NCBI GenBank assembly: GCA_003116995.1
Contig: BDSL01000147.1
Location: forward strand, 122,879 to 186,878
DNA: 64,000 bases
Reading direction: 5' to 3'
From: Yamagishiella unicocca
Taxonomy: Eukaryota > Chlorophyta > Chlorophyceae > Chlamydomonadales > Volvocaceae
The notes beneath the pieces were generated by a model. It was not told the origin of the DNA. It saw only the letters and a program-made list of their open reading frames with translations, and searched no databases. The translations under genes were made by a program, and so were the position numbers. Below, piece after piece: positions 20,101-30,328 of this stretch (positions within the stretch are counted from its first letter, which is position 1; each line of letters opens with the position of its first letter).

Positions 20101-23100
20101 GTCAGTCAGCCGCCCCCGCCGCACCTCCCTCCCACTCCCTCCTACGCCGTCTCCACGGCCCTCCTCGCCGCCCCCCGGCCCCGACCCCACCTTCAGCGCC
20201 AGCGTGTTGTCGAACTCGTACAGGCACCACACCCGCTCCAGGGGGGTCCCCATGACGTCCAGGCACACCAGCGTGGCCTGGCTGAGCTGTATGGCTGTGC
20301 GCAGGTTCTCCAGGTCGTCCTTTTGCTCCGCCCCCGGGTGCTGGTTCACGGCGAAGATGTCCAGCCACACGCGGGTGGAGTCGAGGGCGCCCTGGAGGGG
20401 TAGCGGTGGTGGTGGTGGCGGGGGGTTGCATAAAAGAACCGTGGCGGGGGGGGGAGGGGTCGGAGCGGGTTTAGGGGTGGCATTAAGACCCGGTTACACG
20501 ACATGCGTCTGTTCAGCGCAGCATCAACTCGAAGACCGCAGTAACTAAAGGTACAATACCGGTAGCAAGGGGGCTCCTCTCTTCCTGCATTGCTCTCCGC
20601 TTCCTCCTGTTCCTCCCCCCCCTTCCCCTACTCCCTTTGCTGGGCCCCCACACACACATATCGCACCTGCAGGTGGTTGAAGAAGCAGTCCAGCATCTGC
20701 AGGAAGGGCATCCCCCAGGCATGGCTGATGAAGTAGTCGGGCGGCCCCACGTCGTCCTCGCCCACCAGCTCCGGCAGGTCGGTCAGGCGGCAGGCGTTGC
20801 CCTGGGTGATGGGCTTGATCACCTCCTGGACCACCTGGGGGGGCAGGAGGGGGGCAGGAGGTGAGCCAGGAGCGGGGCCAGCCAGTTCGGCGTGGTGTGA
20901 CAGGATTACAGGGGAGGAGCAGGGGGAGGGGCACGGCCAAATGCCGTACGCCCCCGCACCCAGCCGCCCTCCTGCCTCGGTAAGGCACCCCCGGGTACCC
21001 GCACCGCACCCTCCTCACCGCCGTACCTCCCCCCCCCCGTTACCTAAACTCCCCACGTCGAGTAACCGGTCCTTGACTGCACCCCCCCGTTACCTCGCTC
21101 ACCCCCCGCCCCCGCCCCCCCCCGCCCCCACCTGGCTGGTGCACAGCCCCGCCGCGTCGGGTCTCTCCCTCATCAGCTTGGCCCGGAAGCGGCGCAGGAA
21201 GGCCAGCGACACGGCGCACTGCCCCGCGTTGCGGCGGGCGCCGAACATCTTGGCAGCAGCCAGCACCTGGGGGGGAGGAGAGGTATGGGAGGGAGAAGCC
21301 CGGGGGGGGTTGGAGGTTGTCGGCCCCGCCGTGTTGAGCCAGCACCCGGCTCGCTGGGTACTGGCTCCCACAGCACCCGGCCCCGCTCCACCGACCAATC
21401 GCACCCACCAGCCCCACCAGCCCCAGCAGCCCCAGCAGCTCACCTTGCCCATGCCCTGCCTCATGCGACCGCTCTCGTCCGTACCATCGCTGGTGGGCGG
21501 CTGGGGGCGGGACGGGAGGAGGTTAGGAAGGGTAAGGCCAGGTGGGGGCAATGGGGGGGGGGTGAAAGGGGGCTTCCGCCACCGCGCAACAGTCGACCAG
21601 CCAGCAGCGCCACCCCCCGGTCACCCCACCGCAGGCGTCCCAATCCACCCCACTATGACAGCACGCTACCCCCCCTTATAAGGACACATTACCCCATTCC
21701 CCCCCTATTTTCCCCCTCCCCCTCCTCCCTCGTCCCCCCCGGACGTACCCTTGGTGACATGGGCGGCTGGGGCGCCCTGGGTGGTGCCGCCGGGGGGGTC
21801 GCTGGCGCCGGGGGGGCCGCCTTGGCCGCAGGCGGCGAGGGCTTGGCGGTAGCTGGAGGCGTCGGGGAGGGCTTGGCAGCCGCAGCCGCAGTAGCCGCCG
21901 CAGCCGCCAGCTTGTTGGGCGGTGCTGGCTTCACCGCCGCCGCCGCCGGGGCCAACGCCTTAGCTGCCGGTATGACCACCTCCGGCGGCTTGTTGGTCAT
22001 CATGGAGGGCGTCCGCACCGGGGCACCCGGGGGCGGGCCCGGAGGCCGCAGCACTGCGGGGGGGGCGGCAGCAGCGGCCCGCTGCGCCGGAGAGCCCGGC
22101 CCCTCCTCGCCGGCCCGCTGCTGGAAGGTGGCCAGGCGGGCGGGGCCGTTGCCGCCTCCCCCTCCTCCCGACAGGGGCCGCAGTCGGGCCGCCGGCCCCA
22201 TGGCGTCCGGGGAGCTGGGGGTGGACAGCGAGGCGGCGGGGTTGCCGTAGCGCCCGGAGGAGGGGCGGGACAGCCCCCCCTCGCCTCCTCCTCCTCCTCC
22301 TGCCCCCGGCCCCCCGTTGTTGAACAGGAACAGCTCCGGCGGCCCGGCGACGATGGACACGCCGGGGCTGCTGGCGGCGCCCCCGCCGCCGCCTGCAGTG
22401 CCCGCCAGCTTGTGGGCCGCGGCGAAGGCGGGGGACATCTGCATCCGCCCGGCACTGGGCAGCCGACCTGGGACCCCGCCGCCGCCGGAGGGCTTGAAGC
22501 CGCCGCCACCGCCAGGCATGTGCGCCGGCGAGGACATCCGCGCCGGGCCCGGGGGCCCCCCGGTGCCGGCAGCCCCCCCCCAGGTGCTCCGCAGGTTCAC
22601 CGGCCCGGCCTGCTGCTGCTGCTGCGTGGGACCCGCCAGCCCGGACATGGACATGGACCCCGGCCGGCCGCCGCTGAGGGGCCGCCCCGCCCCCACTGGC
22701 GGCGCCGTCAGGAAGCCAGACTGGCTGGGTCGCCGACCCGGCGACGCAGGCGCCGCCGGCGGCCCGCCGTCCGTGATGCTCGTACGCCGCGGCGACGCCA
22801 GGGCTCCCGCCGGGCCGCCGTTGGCGCTGACGCGCACAGGACCCGTGGGTCCCAGCGGCGCCCCCGCCAGCCGCCCGGTAGCCCCCGGGGGTGCGGCGGA
22901 GGACACCGGGGAGAGCGGCTCGGGACCGCCGCCGTGCGGGTTACTGCCGCGGGGCGCCCAGTGGCCCGGCCCCTGCGCCAGCGGCCGCGTACCCCCCGGC
23001 GTCAGCGGCGCGTCGTGGCCTCCGCCTCCGCCGTGTCCGTTGATGAGGTGCGCGGGCCCCGAGGTGGTGGTGGTGACCTCCGTGCGGATGCGGCCCGAGT

Positions 23101-24582
23101 GGGTGCGGGTGACCACCGTCTTGGTGACGATGGTGCGGCCTGGGGGGGCCGGGGGGTAAGACCCGGTTACACGACGGAGGGGGGACGGAGGGCAGGAGCT
23201 AGCCGGCGAATGGTGCCGCCTGGGGGGCCGGTGAGGGGCTATTGGGGCAACGGCTGTCGATACAAGGCCTGCAAGACCACTTGATCCACTGCGGCATGAA
23301 CCCCGCCACCCGCACCCGCACTACGCGCCCGCGTTCCAAACACACACGCGCACATACACACGCCGTACATACCTTCCCCGTCAGTCTGCGTGTTTGTGGT
23401 TGTGATGGTGCCCGGCCGGTCGGGGATCTGGGCCGGCACCGGCGGGGCCTTGAGCGCCCCCAGCGGCCCCACGGGTCCCGCCAGGGCGCCGCTGCCCATG
23501 CGCCTCAGCCCTCCCGGACCCCCGCCTCCGCCTCCGCCCCACTCCTGGTCCAGGTCGGTCGCCTCGCCGCTGCTGCTCATCTTGAGGCCCAAAGGCAGCG
23601 GCCGGCCCAGGGAGGGGGCCCGGGCAAGCGGGAGGGGCCCACCGCCGCTGCGGCCCAGCGGCTCGTTGCTGCTGCCGCTCAGCAGCCCCCCGCCGCCGCC
23701 GCCGCCGCCCAGGCTGGGACCCGCCTCCCCGCCATTCTCGAAGCGGGAGGAGCCCTGGTGGGGCGCGTGGGGGGAAGGGGCGGCAGCGTAGGGCGCGGCA
23801 TGAGAAGAGACCCCCGGGTCGGCACTGAGCAGTAAAAACCGAAATTAGGAAACGTTGGGTACACTCGTTTGGATTGCATGATGGAAGAAAACTGGGTTTA
23901 GGTGCATGCACCCGGAAGGCGAAGCGTAGGGCGTGGGAGGGCAGAGGGGTGGGTGCGTCTTGCCAGGTGTCCCGCAGCCCGGTGCGCTGTGACAGCACGT
24001 CACAGCTGGGACGGCGGGCAGGCAGGCAGGGTGCAAGGCGGGGCCTGCTCGGGACTCCTGAGTTGGTTCAGGCCACGAGTACGGCCTAGGAGTACGACAG
24101 AGGATGGCTTCCGAAACCCACGAGGAACAGACGCACGCTGCCGCCGACCCATTCCCACCGGCCCACCGACCCAGTTCACCCACCGACCCAACCGATCCAA
24201 CCGACCCAATTGACCCAACCGACCCACCTGTTGCTGCAACGCCCCATCAGCGCCACCCCGGCCCCCAGCGCCAAACCGGCCGCCGAAAGGCGCCCCGCGG
24301 CCGCCGAATGGCGCACCCCGACCGCCGAATGGAGCGCCCCGCCCCGCAGCGGCGACGGGCCCAGCTCCGCCCCCACCCCGGGCGGCGCCACCCCGCCCGG
24401 CAGCGGCGACGCCGCCCCTGCCCGCCGGCATAGCCGTACTGCCTCCGCGCCCTCCACCGGGCCCTGGCCTGCCAGCGGGCAGTCCGTCGCCGGGCTGCGG
24501 GCCGTACGCTGACTCATCCAGCTCATCGGGGTTGAACCACTGGGTGGTTGGGCGCAGTGTCACTGCTCGGCTGGCGCCACCT
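11186..24582 (-). CDS. NLR-like protein: TIR-like, STAND NTPase, WD40 propellers
   Basis: Twenty-four exons join in phase to about 2266 residues: 24582-24228, 23754-23373, 23139-21749, 21500-21444, 21266-21132, 20834-20667, 20391-20191, 19900-19836, 19496-19406, 19218-19035, 18780-18545, 18357-18184, 17777-17499, 17174-16959, 16649-16551, 16388-16314, 16021-15854, 15561-15355, 15050-14653, 14151-13974, 13720-13232, 13064-12936, 12692-12420, 12037-11186. The first exon with the ATG was not found (exon at 24582 needs an upstream phase-2 donor). Residues 1-710: Gly/Pro/Ala-rich and disordered. About 800-920: TIR-like domain (FISHAW 808-813, WLDIFAVNQH, WCLYEF 884-889). About 950-1300: STAND/NACHT NTPase with Walker A APGTGKST (K1011) and Walker B LLVLDALDEAD (D1152). 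About 1345-1490: helical linker with LHRTLIDWLE. About 1500-2160: 14 WD40 repeats. C-terminus: hydrophobic segment near 2237-2258. By analogy with APAF1, NWD1 and plant TIR-NLRs it may be a ligand-sensing oligomeric signalling or cell-death switch; this is inference. Alternative: a TEP1-like RNP protein. Confidence 0.85.
12121..12393. repeat. Intronic minisatellite GGCAAGAGGGGCA
   Basis: About twenty tandem units of 14 bp (GGCAAGAGGGGCAG), some with an extra GCAG, fill most of the intron 12419-12038 of the NLR-like gene. On the transcribed strand it is a C/T-rich tract ending upstream of the acceptor. Confidence 0.85.
13735..13796 (+). repeat. Dispersed element, family A2, intronic
   Basis: Contains AACCGTTGACTCGACATGGG then TAGCTGGCGCAT then CTTCAGACACCTG. 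It begins about 15 bp from the splice acceptor of exon 13720-13232 of the NLR-like gene. Related copies are at 11126-11177 and 41687-41742. Confidence 0.7.
14201..14404. repeat. 10-bp minisatellite GGGGCCGGTA in an intron
   Basis: Twenty consecutive 10-bp units; sixteen are GGGGCCGGTA and four carry a C-to-T change (GGGGTCGGTA). It lies in intron 14652-14152 of the NLR-like gene. The translated PLPAPTGPYR repeat in that stretch is an artefact of the unit, not exon. Confidence 0.9.
14560..14628 (+). repeat. Partial dispersed element (family B/C mosaic)
   Basis: Starts with CATGTCGAGTAATCGGTTTT (family B-like) and continues into GGCATCCACGGGTCTCCCTC, identical to the right end of family C at 8110-8145. 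It lies in the same intron as the 10-bp minisatellite. Confidence 0.6.
16834..16916 (+). repeat. Dispersed intronic element, family C
   Basis: Same block order as 8062-8150: CAGTTCTCCAGCATGCATCT, AAACGGTTTTT, GCATCCACGGGTCTTCCTCG. Located in intron 16958-16650 of the NLR-like gene, ending about 40 bp from the flanking exon. Confidence 0.75.
18121..18170 (-). repeat. Dispersed intronic element, family A
   Basis: Reverse complement contains ACGGGACAGGATAGTTGGCG followed by CAT, with CCGTTTAACGC upstream. It matches the copy at 5283-5333 in another gene almost base for base. It lies about 15 bp from exon 18357-18184 of the NLR-like gene. Confidence 0.8.
18880..19033. repeat. 8-bp intronic minisatellite CTCCTGCC
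   Basis: About eighteen near-perfect units of CTCCTGCC, CTCCCGCC or CTCCTGGC end at the donor of exon 19218-19035 of the NLR-like gene, in intron 19034-18781. Repetitive ORFs over it are not coding. Confidence 0.85.
19737..19832. repeat. 12-bp intronic minisatellite AACCACCTCTCC
   Basis: Eight or so tandem 12-bp units; the first half uses AACCACCTCTCC and the second AACCTCCTCTCC. It abuts the donor of exon 19900-19836 of the NLR-like gene, in intron 19835-19497. Confidence 0.85.
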
Positions 24583-27110
24583 CTGGGGGGAAGTGGTGGG
24601 TACGGTGTGGGGTGTTAACGATTCCCGGTGCTTTGTGGGAAAACATTTTTGGAGAGGGGCAGGGCCGGCCGTGTGTGAAAAAATTGGGAGGTTAAATTGA
24701 GCGGTAACTATGGGAGCTGTGCTGTCGGCATCCTTGTGGCAGTGCAGTCACAACCTCTCTGCTTGTGCCGACGCCGGCAGCTCGCGGTGGGTGGTCGATA
24801 CCCGAAAAACTAACAAGCCGTAATAATACAGACGTGGAGAACCCCTGTCTGGCTTTATGCGCTGTGCGGTTTCCTGGTGCGATAGTGGCCTTCCCGTCAG
24901 CGCCGTTGCCGTTGCAACGCGGCTGCACGAGTCCCGGATGCGGCGATCAATGACACACAACAAATTTAGATCGATAGTGATATGCCTAAAACACATGTTG
25001 GGTGGCCCGAAGTTCAGGAAACGCAGGTGCTGCGCCTACATGGATTGCTGCACATGTGCAGATAAACGCGCCATACGCAGCCAATCCCACCTTGACATCC
25101 TCCTTGAACCAAATCTATGTCCGCGAAATCAATCGTTTATTGGTCAAGGCGACAGGCGGTCGCAACGGGACTAGCCATCCCTCCAGCGCACGAAAGAGGG
25201 CCGGCTTGTTACTATGTAGATGTCATATGGAGCGTGACTGTAAGATTTCCGAGGTACGAGTAAGTAATAGCTTACACTATCCTAATGCGGCAGTAAGAGC
25301 TTTTTACATTCAACGATTCAAGGTTGCAGCTATCATCGTCGGAGTTGAGGAGCCACAAACACGGCATACGATTTCAAACGCACTCTAGAGAGAAGCCTTT
25401 CGGTCGGAAGACTCCTCAATGAGTTGTCGTACTCGCCGTGCAACGCACAGTCCCGCCAGTCATACTCTCATGAAGCACCAGCGTGTTCTATGCTCTTGTT
25501 TCAACCCAATCTTTACTCCTCTTGCGTTCGCTGCTTCCCGTTTAGAGACTATAGATGCTGCGAACACCACGACGATGTGAGGGGAGTGAAGGGGAAGCCA
25601 CGCATGGGCGGCTCGGTGGCCCCCGGACGGCCCAACACCCACCCAGCAGCCCAAACCGGACGAAGCAACAGGTGCAAATTTCAACGACTCGCGTCCGCGA
25701 TTTGGGTTGCGGTTTGATGATACGAGCTACACGCAGGTATGTATCGACAAATGCGGACGGATGCGGCGACCATGGGCGACCCCTCTCGCCCCTGTCCTCG
25801 TCCCACCAACGCTGCGATAGCGCCGTAAAGCATCGCGTCGGCGGGTGCCTACGGATGATGCCTTCCTGAAGTCCGCATGTCCACCTTCAAATGCTTTGAT
25901 AAGCGGACTAAACCCCGGCCTAAACCCCGAGCCCTCCGAAGCCTCAAGGGAGCACGAAGCCGAACGGATATCAAGAAGCCATACGGCAAAGCACAAACGC
26001 TGGCAGTTAGCAGCCGTGCGGTTCAGCAACACGTTGCGGGGCGGTGCTGACACGCGGTACAGCGGTCTGGTGTTACAGCGCAAGATTCGTTCCCGGCTAG
26101 ATTCGTTTCCGGGAGCGGCACCAGAGCCACCATCACCCTTGCTTGATGAACGAATCGGCGAATGAACATCCGCATCTTAGCATCAAAGCCTGTGACGCAG
26201 GTCTTTCATGACATGCCTCCTTGGGTTTCCGTGGTCACCTCGTCGGGCCCCTGATCGCTGCCCGCTCTCTGGCAACGCGCCGCTAGGCAATGGCGCCGGC
26301 CGCACGAGAGGCACTTCATAACGCACCTCAGCCTGATGCTGGTCCTGGTGCTGGTGCTGCTGGTGTTGCTGGTGCTGGTGCTGCCCTCGTTTTTCCTCGA
26401 GCGTCCTGACGGACCTACGCGGCTGGCGCGCGTCGCTGGCTGCCGCGCACACGGACATCCCGTTCGACGTTTTTGTGTGGACGAGCACCGGTCACCAAAA
26501 CCGGTGCACGTCCTCACCCACATGATGCCGGGTGCTTCCGTTGGTCCGTACAGCTTGCAGCACTTTCTTCATACGCTTAGACACACACCTTGTAAAACTT
26601 TCCGTGCAGTTTTGCGGCTTGCCGGTTTAATAACATCCTCGGGGCTCAGCGAAAAATACCGTCCGCAGCTCACCAGCGTCTCAAGTCTGGCAGTGATGCT
26701 ACCTCGCCCCCAACACACTCCGCGTCGTTCCCACGAGGGCACTGCGCCACCCCGGGCGCCGCACGCCTCCCGCACGTCACTCGCGCGCCCGCTCACCCCG
26801 CCACCCAAAACCCTAAAGCCCCGCCCTCAGCCCCCGCCACCTCCTCCACCCTCCCCGTGCTCAGCCGGCGGTGAAGCGCCAGCAGGTCTCGGAGCCGGGG
26901 TCGCGGGATCGACACGCCCGCGCCCTCCCAGCGGGGGTCCCGCTGCTCGACAGGTGGCGGCGGCCGCCTGTTCGAGGAGGCGGCGGCATGGGATCATGTG
27001 TTGGGGTTTAAGTTTCTAGTCGTGAAGCAGCCCCGTTTTCTAGAGGGGCGGGGGTACTGGTGGGGCCCCTCATATTGTGGCGGGGTGAGCCACGCCACCA
27101 CGCCACCAGC
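24583..27110. other. Intergenic upstream of the NLR-like gene
   Basis: Should contain the missing first exon and promoter of the NLR-like gene (24583 to perhaps 25000). A minus-strand ATG at 24928 opens a 78-codon frame, but no donor could be fixed that matches the required phase. From about 24950 to 26600 the sequence is GC-poorer and has no recognisable coding signature. A GGTGCTGGT-type microsatellite occurs near 26336-26385. 26700-27110 is GC-rich again and is probably 3' UTR of the next minus-strand gene. Confidence 0.4.
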
Positions 27111-29727
27111 CTACCGGTACGAAGTCCTCGGCCTGGGAGATTGAGAGCACCATAAGGCCCTCCATCCCAACTGACGGACTTGCCGCAGAACGGCGCGACA
27201 GCGACCCTCGCCCCTGCAGCAGCGCCCCGACAGCGACCCCGTAGGCCCCACCTGGCGTCGTACAGCTGCGCCCACACGCGCGTGTCGCCGCTGCGCACCA
27301 GCACCTCGCAGCCCGCCAGCTCCGAAGACCACTCGGACAGCCGGGCGGCCGTAGCCTGCCACAACCGCGCCGCCTCCGCCCGACGCAGCGCGGCTCCGAC
27401 CGAATGGCCGCCGCCGCCGCCGCGGCGGTCGCTGCGGGCCTGGGAGCCCCCCGCGCTGTGCCTGCAGTGCGGTGCGGTGCGGTGCGGCAGGGGATGTGCG
27501 GCAAGGGGCACAGAGGAAACCCGTGCTCCAAAACCCGCACCCGTGCTCCGAAACCCGTGATCCATACCCGTGCTCCGAAACCCATGATCCGTACCCGTTC
27601 GGAACGCGACGGGGTGCGGCAGGGTAAGGTGCGGTGGGACGGGTGCGGCCATGACCTTGACCTTGAGGGCCTTGAGGGCCTTGACCCCCCACCCATCTGC
27701 CACCCCCCCCGCTCCCACCTGACCGTGTAGCCCGTCAGCACCTTGTGCCGCACCAGCCGGCCGCCCAGCCACACACCCAGGGCGGCGCTGTCGGCGCTCA
27801 GCAGCACAACCGCAGCGTCCACCGGGGGCACTGAGGCGGTGGACGCGGGGGCGGGGGCGGAGGCGAAGGAGGCGGCTGGGCCCCACGCGGGGTTGTATGG
27901 GTTTGGAGGAGCTGAGTCGGAGAGCCCTGTGTGGCCGGGGGGGAAGCGGGGGTGAGCGGGTGGGTTAGTGGGTGGAGGGTGGTGGGGGGCTGCCGTCAGA
28001 TGTGCGGGTGCGTCCGAGGGTGTGTGTGCGGGCCTGCGGGTGTGTGGCCTGTGGGTGCGGTGGCGGCCGGGGGCGGGACGAGGGGTGCCGGATGCAGTGG
28101 CTGGGAGGGCAGGTGCGGGGTCACGGGGCGGGTGAGGGCGGCGCAGCGGGGCCCCCGCACCGCCTACCTCGCTCTGCCCGCTGCTGCGCCTCCGCCAGCA
28201 TCCGCAGCTCCTCCTCATCTGCCGCCACCTCCAGCTCCCACCACCAGCCGCCACCCCGCCCCCCCGCATCAGCGCCGGCACTGGCCACACCGTCGCCGGA
28301 CACCCCCCCTGCCTGTCGGCACGCCGCCGCCTCCCCCGCTGCCCCAGCAGCGCCGCCAGACCCCACCGCCAGTGACGCATCCGAGGTGATGCCGTACAGC
28401 TCCTGCTGCTGGCTCCGCCGCTGGCGGCCGGCAGCTGCTCGCAGGTCCTCCAAGTAGGCCGCCAACACCGTGCCGCTGCCGCCGCCTGCGGCGGCCCCCC
28501 AACCCTGATCCCCCACCTCCCAACCCTCCCCGCCGCCAGCGGCCCCCCGCCTCCCCGCCCGCCCGCCCCCGGGGCGCGGCGCCAGCCGGGGGAGCACCAC
28601 CCGCACCGAGGGACAACCCCCCGCCGCCTCCACCCCCGCCACCGCGGGGTGACCCTGCTTGTCCGCATGGCGAGCGGCTGCGACTGTGTCGTGAGGGGAC
28701 CCCCCCTGGAGCGCCGCTAAGGCACCCGCGCCGCCTCCTCCTCCTCCATCGCCGCCCCCCGTGCTGCTCGCTACTGCTCCTGCCGGCCCCGCCGCTGCTG
28801 CTGCCGCTGCTGGAGTACGGCGGTACGCCACCCAGGCCAGCCGCCGGGCATCCCAGTCCACCCTGAGGCCGCCGTACAGTGTCAACGGTATGAACCGACG
28901 GCACCATCCGAAAGGGAGGGACCAGGGGCAGGGTTTGGGGCCGCTCACGCGTCAAGCCGCACGCGGGAATCGGAAGGGAGCTGCAGCAGCAGCAAGACAA
29001 CACCCCGGCAGGAACTCCCCCCAGCAGGAACCCGCCCTCCCGGCGGGAACCCCCCGTAACCCGCGCTACCTCCCACCCGACCCGCCCGCACCTACCTCGG
29101 GTAGCTCAGCAGCGGCTCCAACACGGCAATCAGCTCAGTGAGGGGGAACTCGCGGGACCGCACGACGAGGGGCTCGTCCACGGACGACGCCGTGGCCGTA
29201 CCCCTGCCGCCGGCCCCCCGCTGCCGCTGCTGCTGCCGCTGCTGCTGCCGCTGCCGTACACTGGCCTTCGCGCCGCCAGCCGCCGCTGCCCCTGCATCGC
29301 CAGCCGGTGGCGCTGAGTGCCGCGGTGCTGCTGCCTGGCCTGGTGGGTTCATCCGGAGCCAATAGTCGAAGGAAGAGCCGCCGCCGCCGCCGTCGACGGC
29401 GCCGTCGCCGCCGGAAGTGCCGACGGCCTCCCTGGAGTCAGCCGCATGCCGCCCGCGATTTTCAGTGCTTCGGGTCGTAGCCAAGGCGCTACGGGTTTGG
29501 GGGTGGCTGCCGGCCCCGCCGCTGCTGCCGCCGCTGTCGTCGGCACGGCAGCGCCTGTGGCTGACCCGGCCGACGCCGGCGGTGCTGGCGTTGGGACACC
29601 TCTTACTCGTCCATGTCCATGCCCTGGATCGGCCTGCCAGGATTGGCGCGTATGCTGTGGTGTGGTGGCTGGATCCCGGCAGCTCGACGAGGGGCAGTAG
29701 CAGCAGCGGCCCAAGCCTGCGCGCCAT
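27111..29727 (-). CDS. VLRF1-domain protein (Vms1/ANKZF1-like release factor)
   Basis: Exons 29727-29096, 28862-28168, 27926-27719, 27461-27252 and 27213-27111 join in phase to about 615 residues. The diagnostic part is encoded by exons 3 and 4: AALGVWLGGRLVRHKVLTGY, TVR, GGSQARSD, SVGAALRRAEAARLW and a C-terminal strand EVLVRSGDTRVWAQLYD. This follows the Vms1/ANKZF1 core pattern (HK, YT.R, G..Q..D, S.GA.LRR), including the loop glutamine required in Vms1 for cleaving peptidyl-tRNA on stalled 60S subunits. The zinc finger and ankyrin repeats of ANKZF1 are not seen. The N-terminus is Arg/Ser-rich after a short hydrophobic stretch and could be an organelle transit peptide. Exon 2 is low complexity with a WELEVAADEEELRM helix. 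The last exon is the least certain: an alternative acceptor at 27179 would end the protein at 27070. Confidence 0.65.
29219..29257. repeat. CTG/CCG coding microsatellite (Gln/Arg tract)
   Basis: Trinucleotide repeat of CTGCCG and CTG units in exon 1 of the VLRF1-like gene, encoding an RQRQQQRQQQRQR tract on the minus strand. Confidence 0.75.
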
Positions 29728-30328
29728 TACGCCAGGCGGGGTGCAGCGCGGCGGATGACCAGCAGTATCTTGACGCTAGTGCCCTATGACAGCTTCATAG
29801 GCACCCCAACATGGATGCCTCGGGAGCGCATAGCATGGGGCGAAGTTGGGACTTGGGAGTTGTCAGCCGCTAAGGCCTAAGTAATCATTTCAGCGGTTTT
29901 AGGTAGTTGTGAATTGAACGTGTATGCAACGGAATCCTCTCTGCGCGGTATGCGAAGGGTATGATGGTTCGTTGGGGCCAATTGCGTGGCGACCGACTGG
30001 CCATGGGTTCAACCGCAAGGGTCCCGAATCGCACCGATGCAGCTCAGCGATTCATGGCAAACAGGTGTAGGCTTCGCCTTTGTGGGTCGTACTACCTGGA
30101 TTCTATTTCCAACAGTGGTTATCTGGTTGGGCTATCGCTCACACCTTACCCCTTCGCTTTAAGCGATAGAGTTACGTCCAGCCCTCATCGTGATGAGTTA
30201 ATTATCCATTTGTTAACGTCGAGGAACGACAGAGTAGACAAAACCGGCTGCCAAATCTTGACCGCAGTTGTGATTTCAACCACAGCGCGTCGCGTACGCG
30301 TTTATTTGCGCAGCCTCTGAAAGAATAA
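29728..30328. promoter_or_regulatory. Divergent upstream region shared by VLRF1-like and reductase genes
   Basis: The VLRF1-like gene (-) starts at 29727 and the aldo-keto reductase (+) at 30329, leaving about 600 bp that must carry both 5' UTRs and promoters. It is clearly less GC-rich than either gene and has no ORF with family features. No specific core element can be assigned. Confidence 0.5.

Noticed and set aside
24692..24928. 78-codon minus-strand ORF as first exon of the NLR-like gene
   Set aside because: Position is suitable, but no donor in it gives the phase needed by the acceptor at 24583, so it was not added to the model.
27070..27178. Alternative last exon of the VLRF1-like gene ending at 27070
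   Set aside because: It is phase-compatible but needs a weak GGCAAG acceptor; the CTGCTGCAG acceptor giving the stop at 27111 is better.
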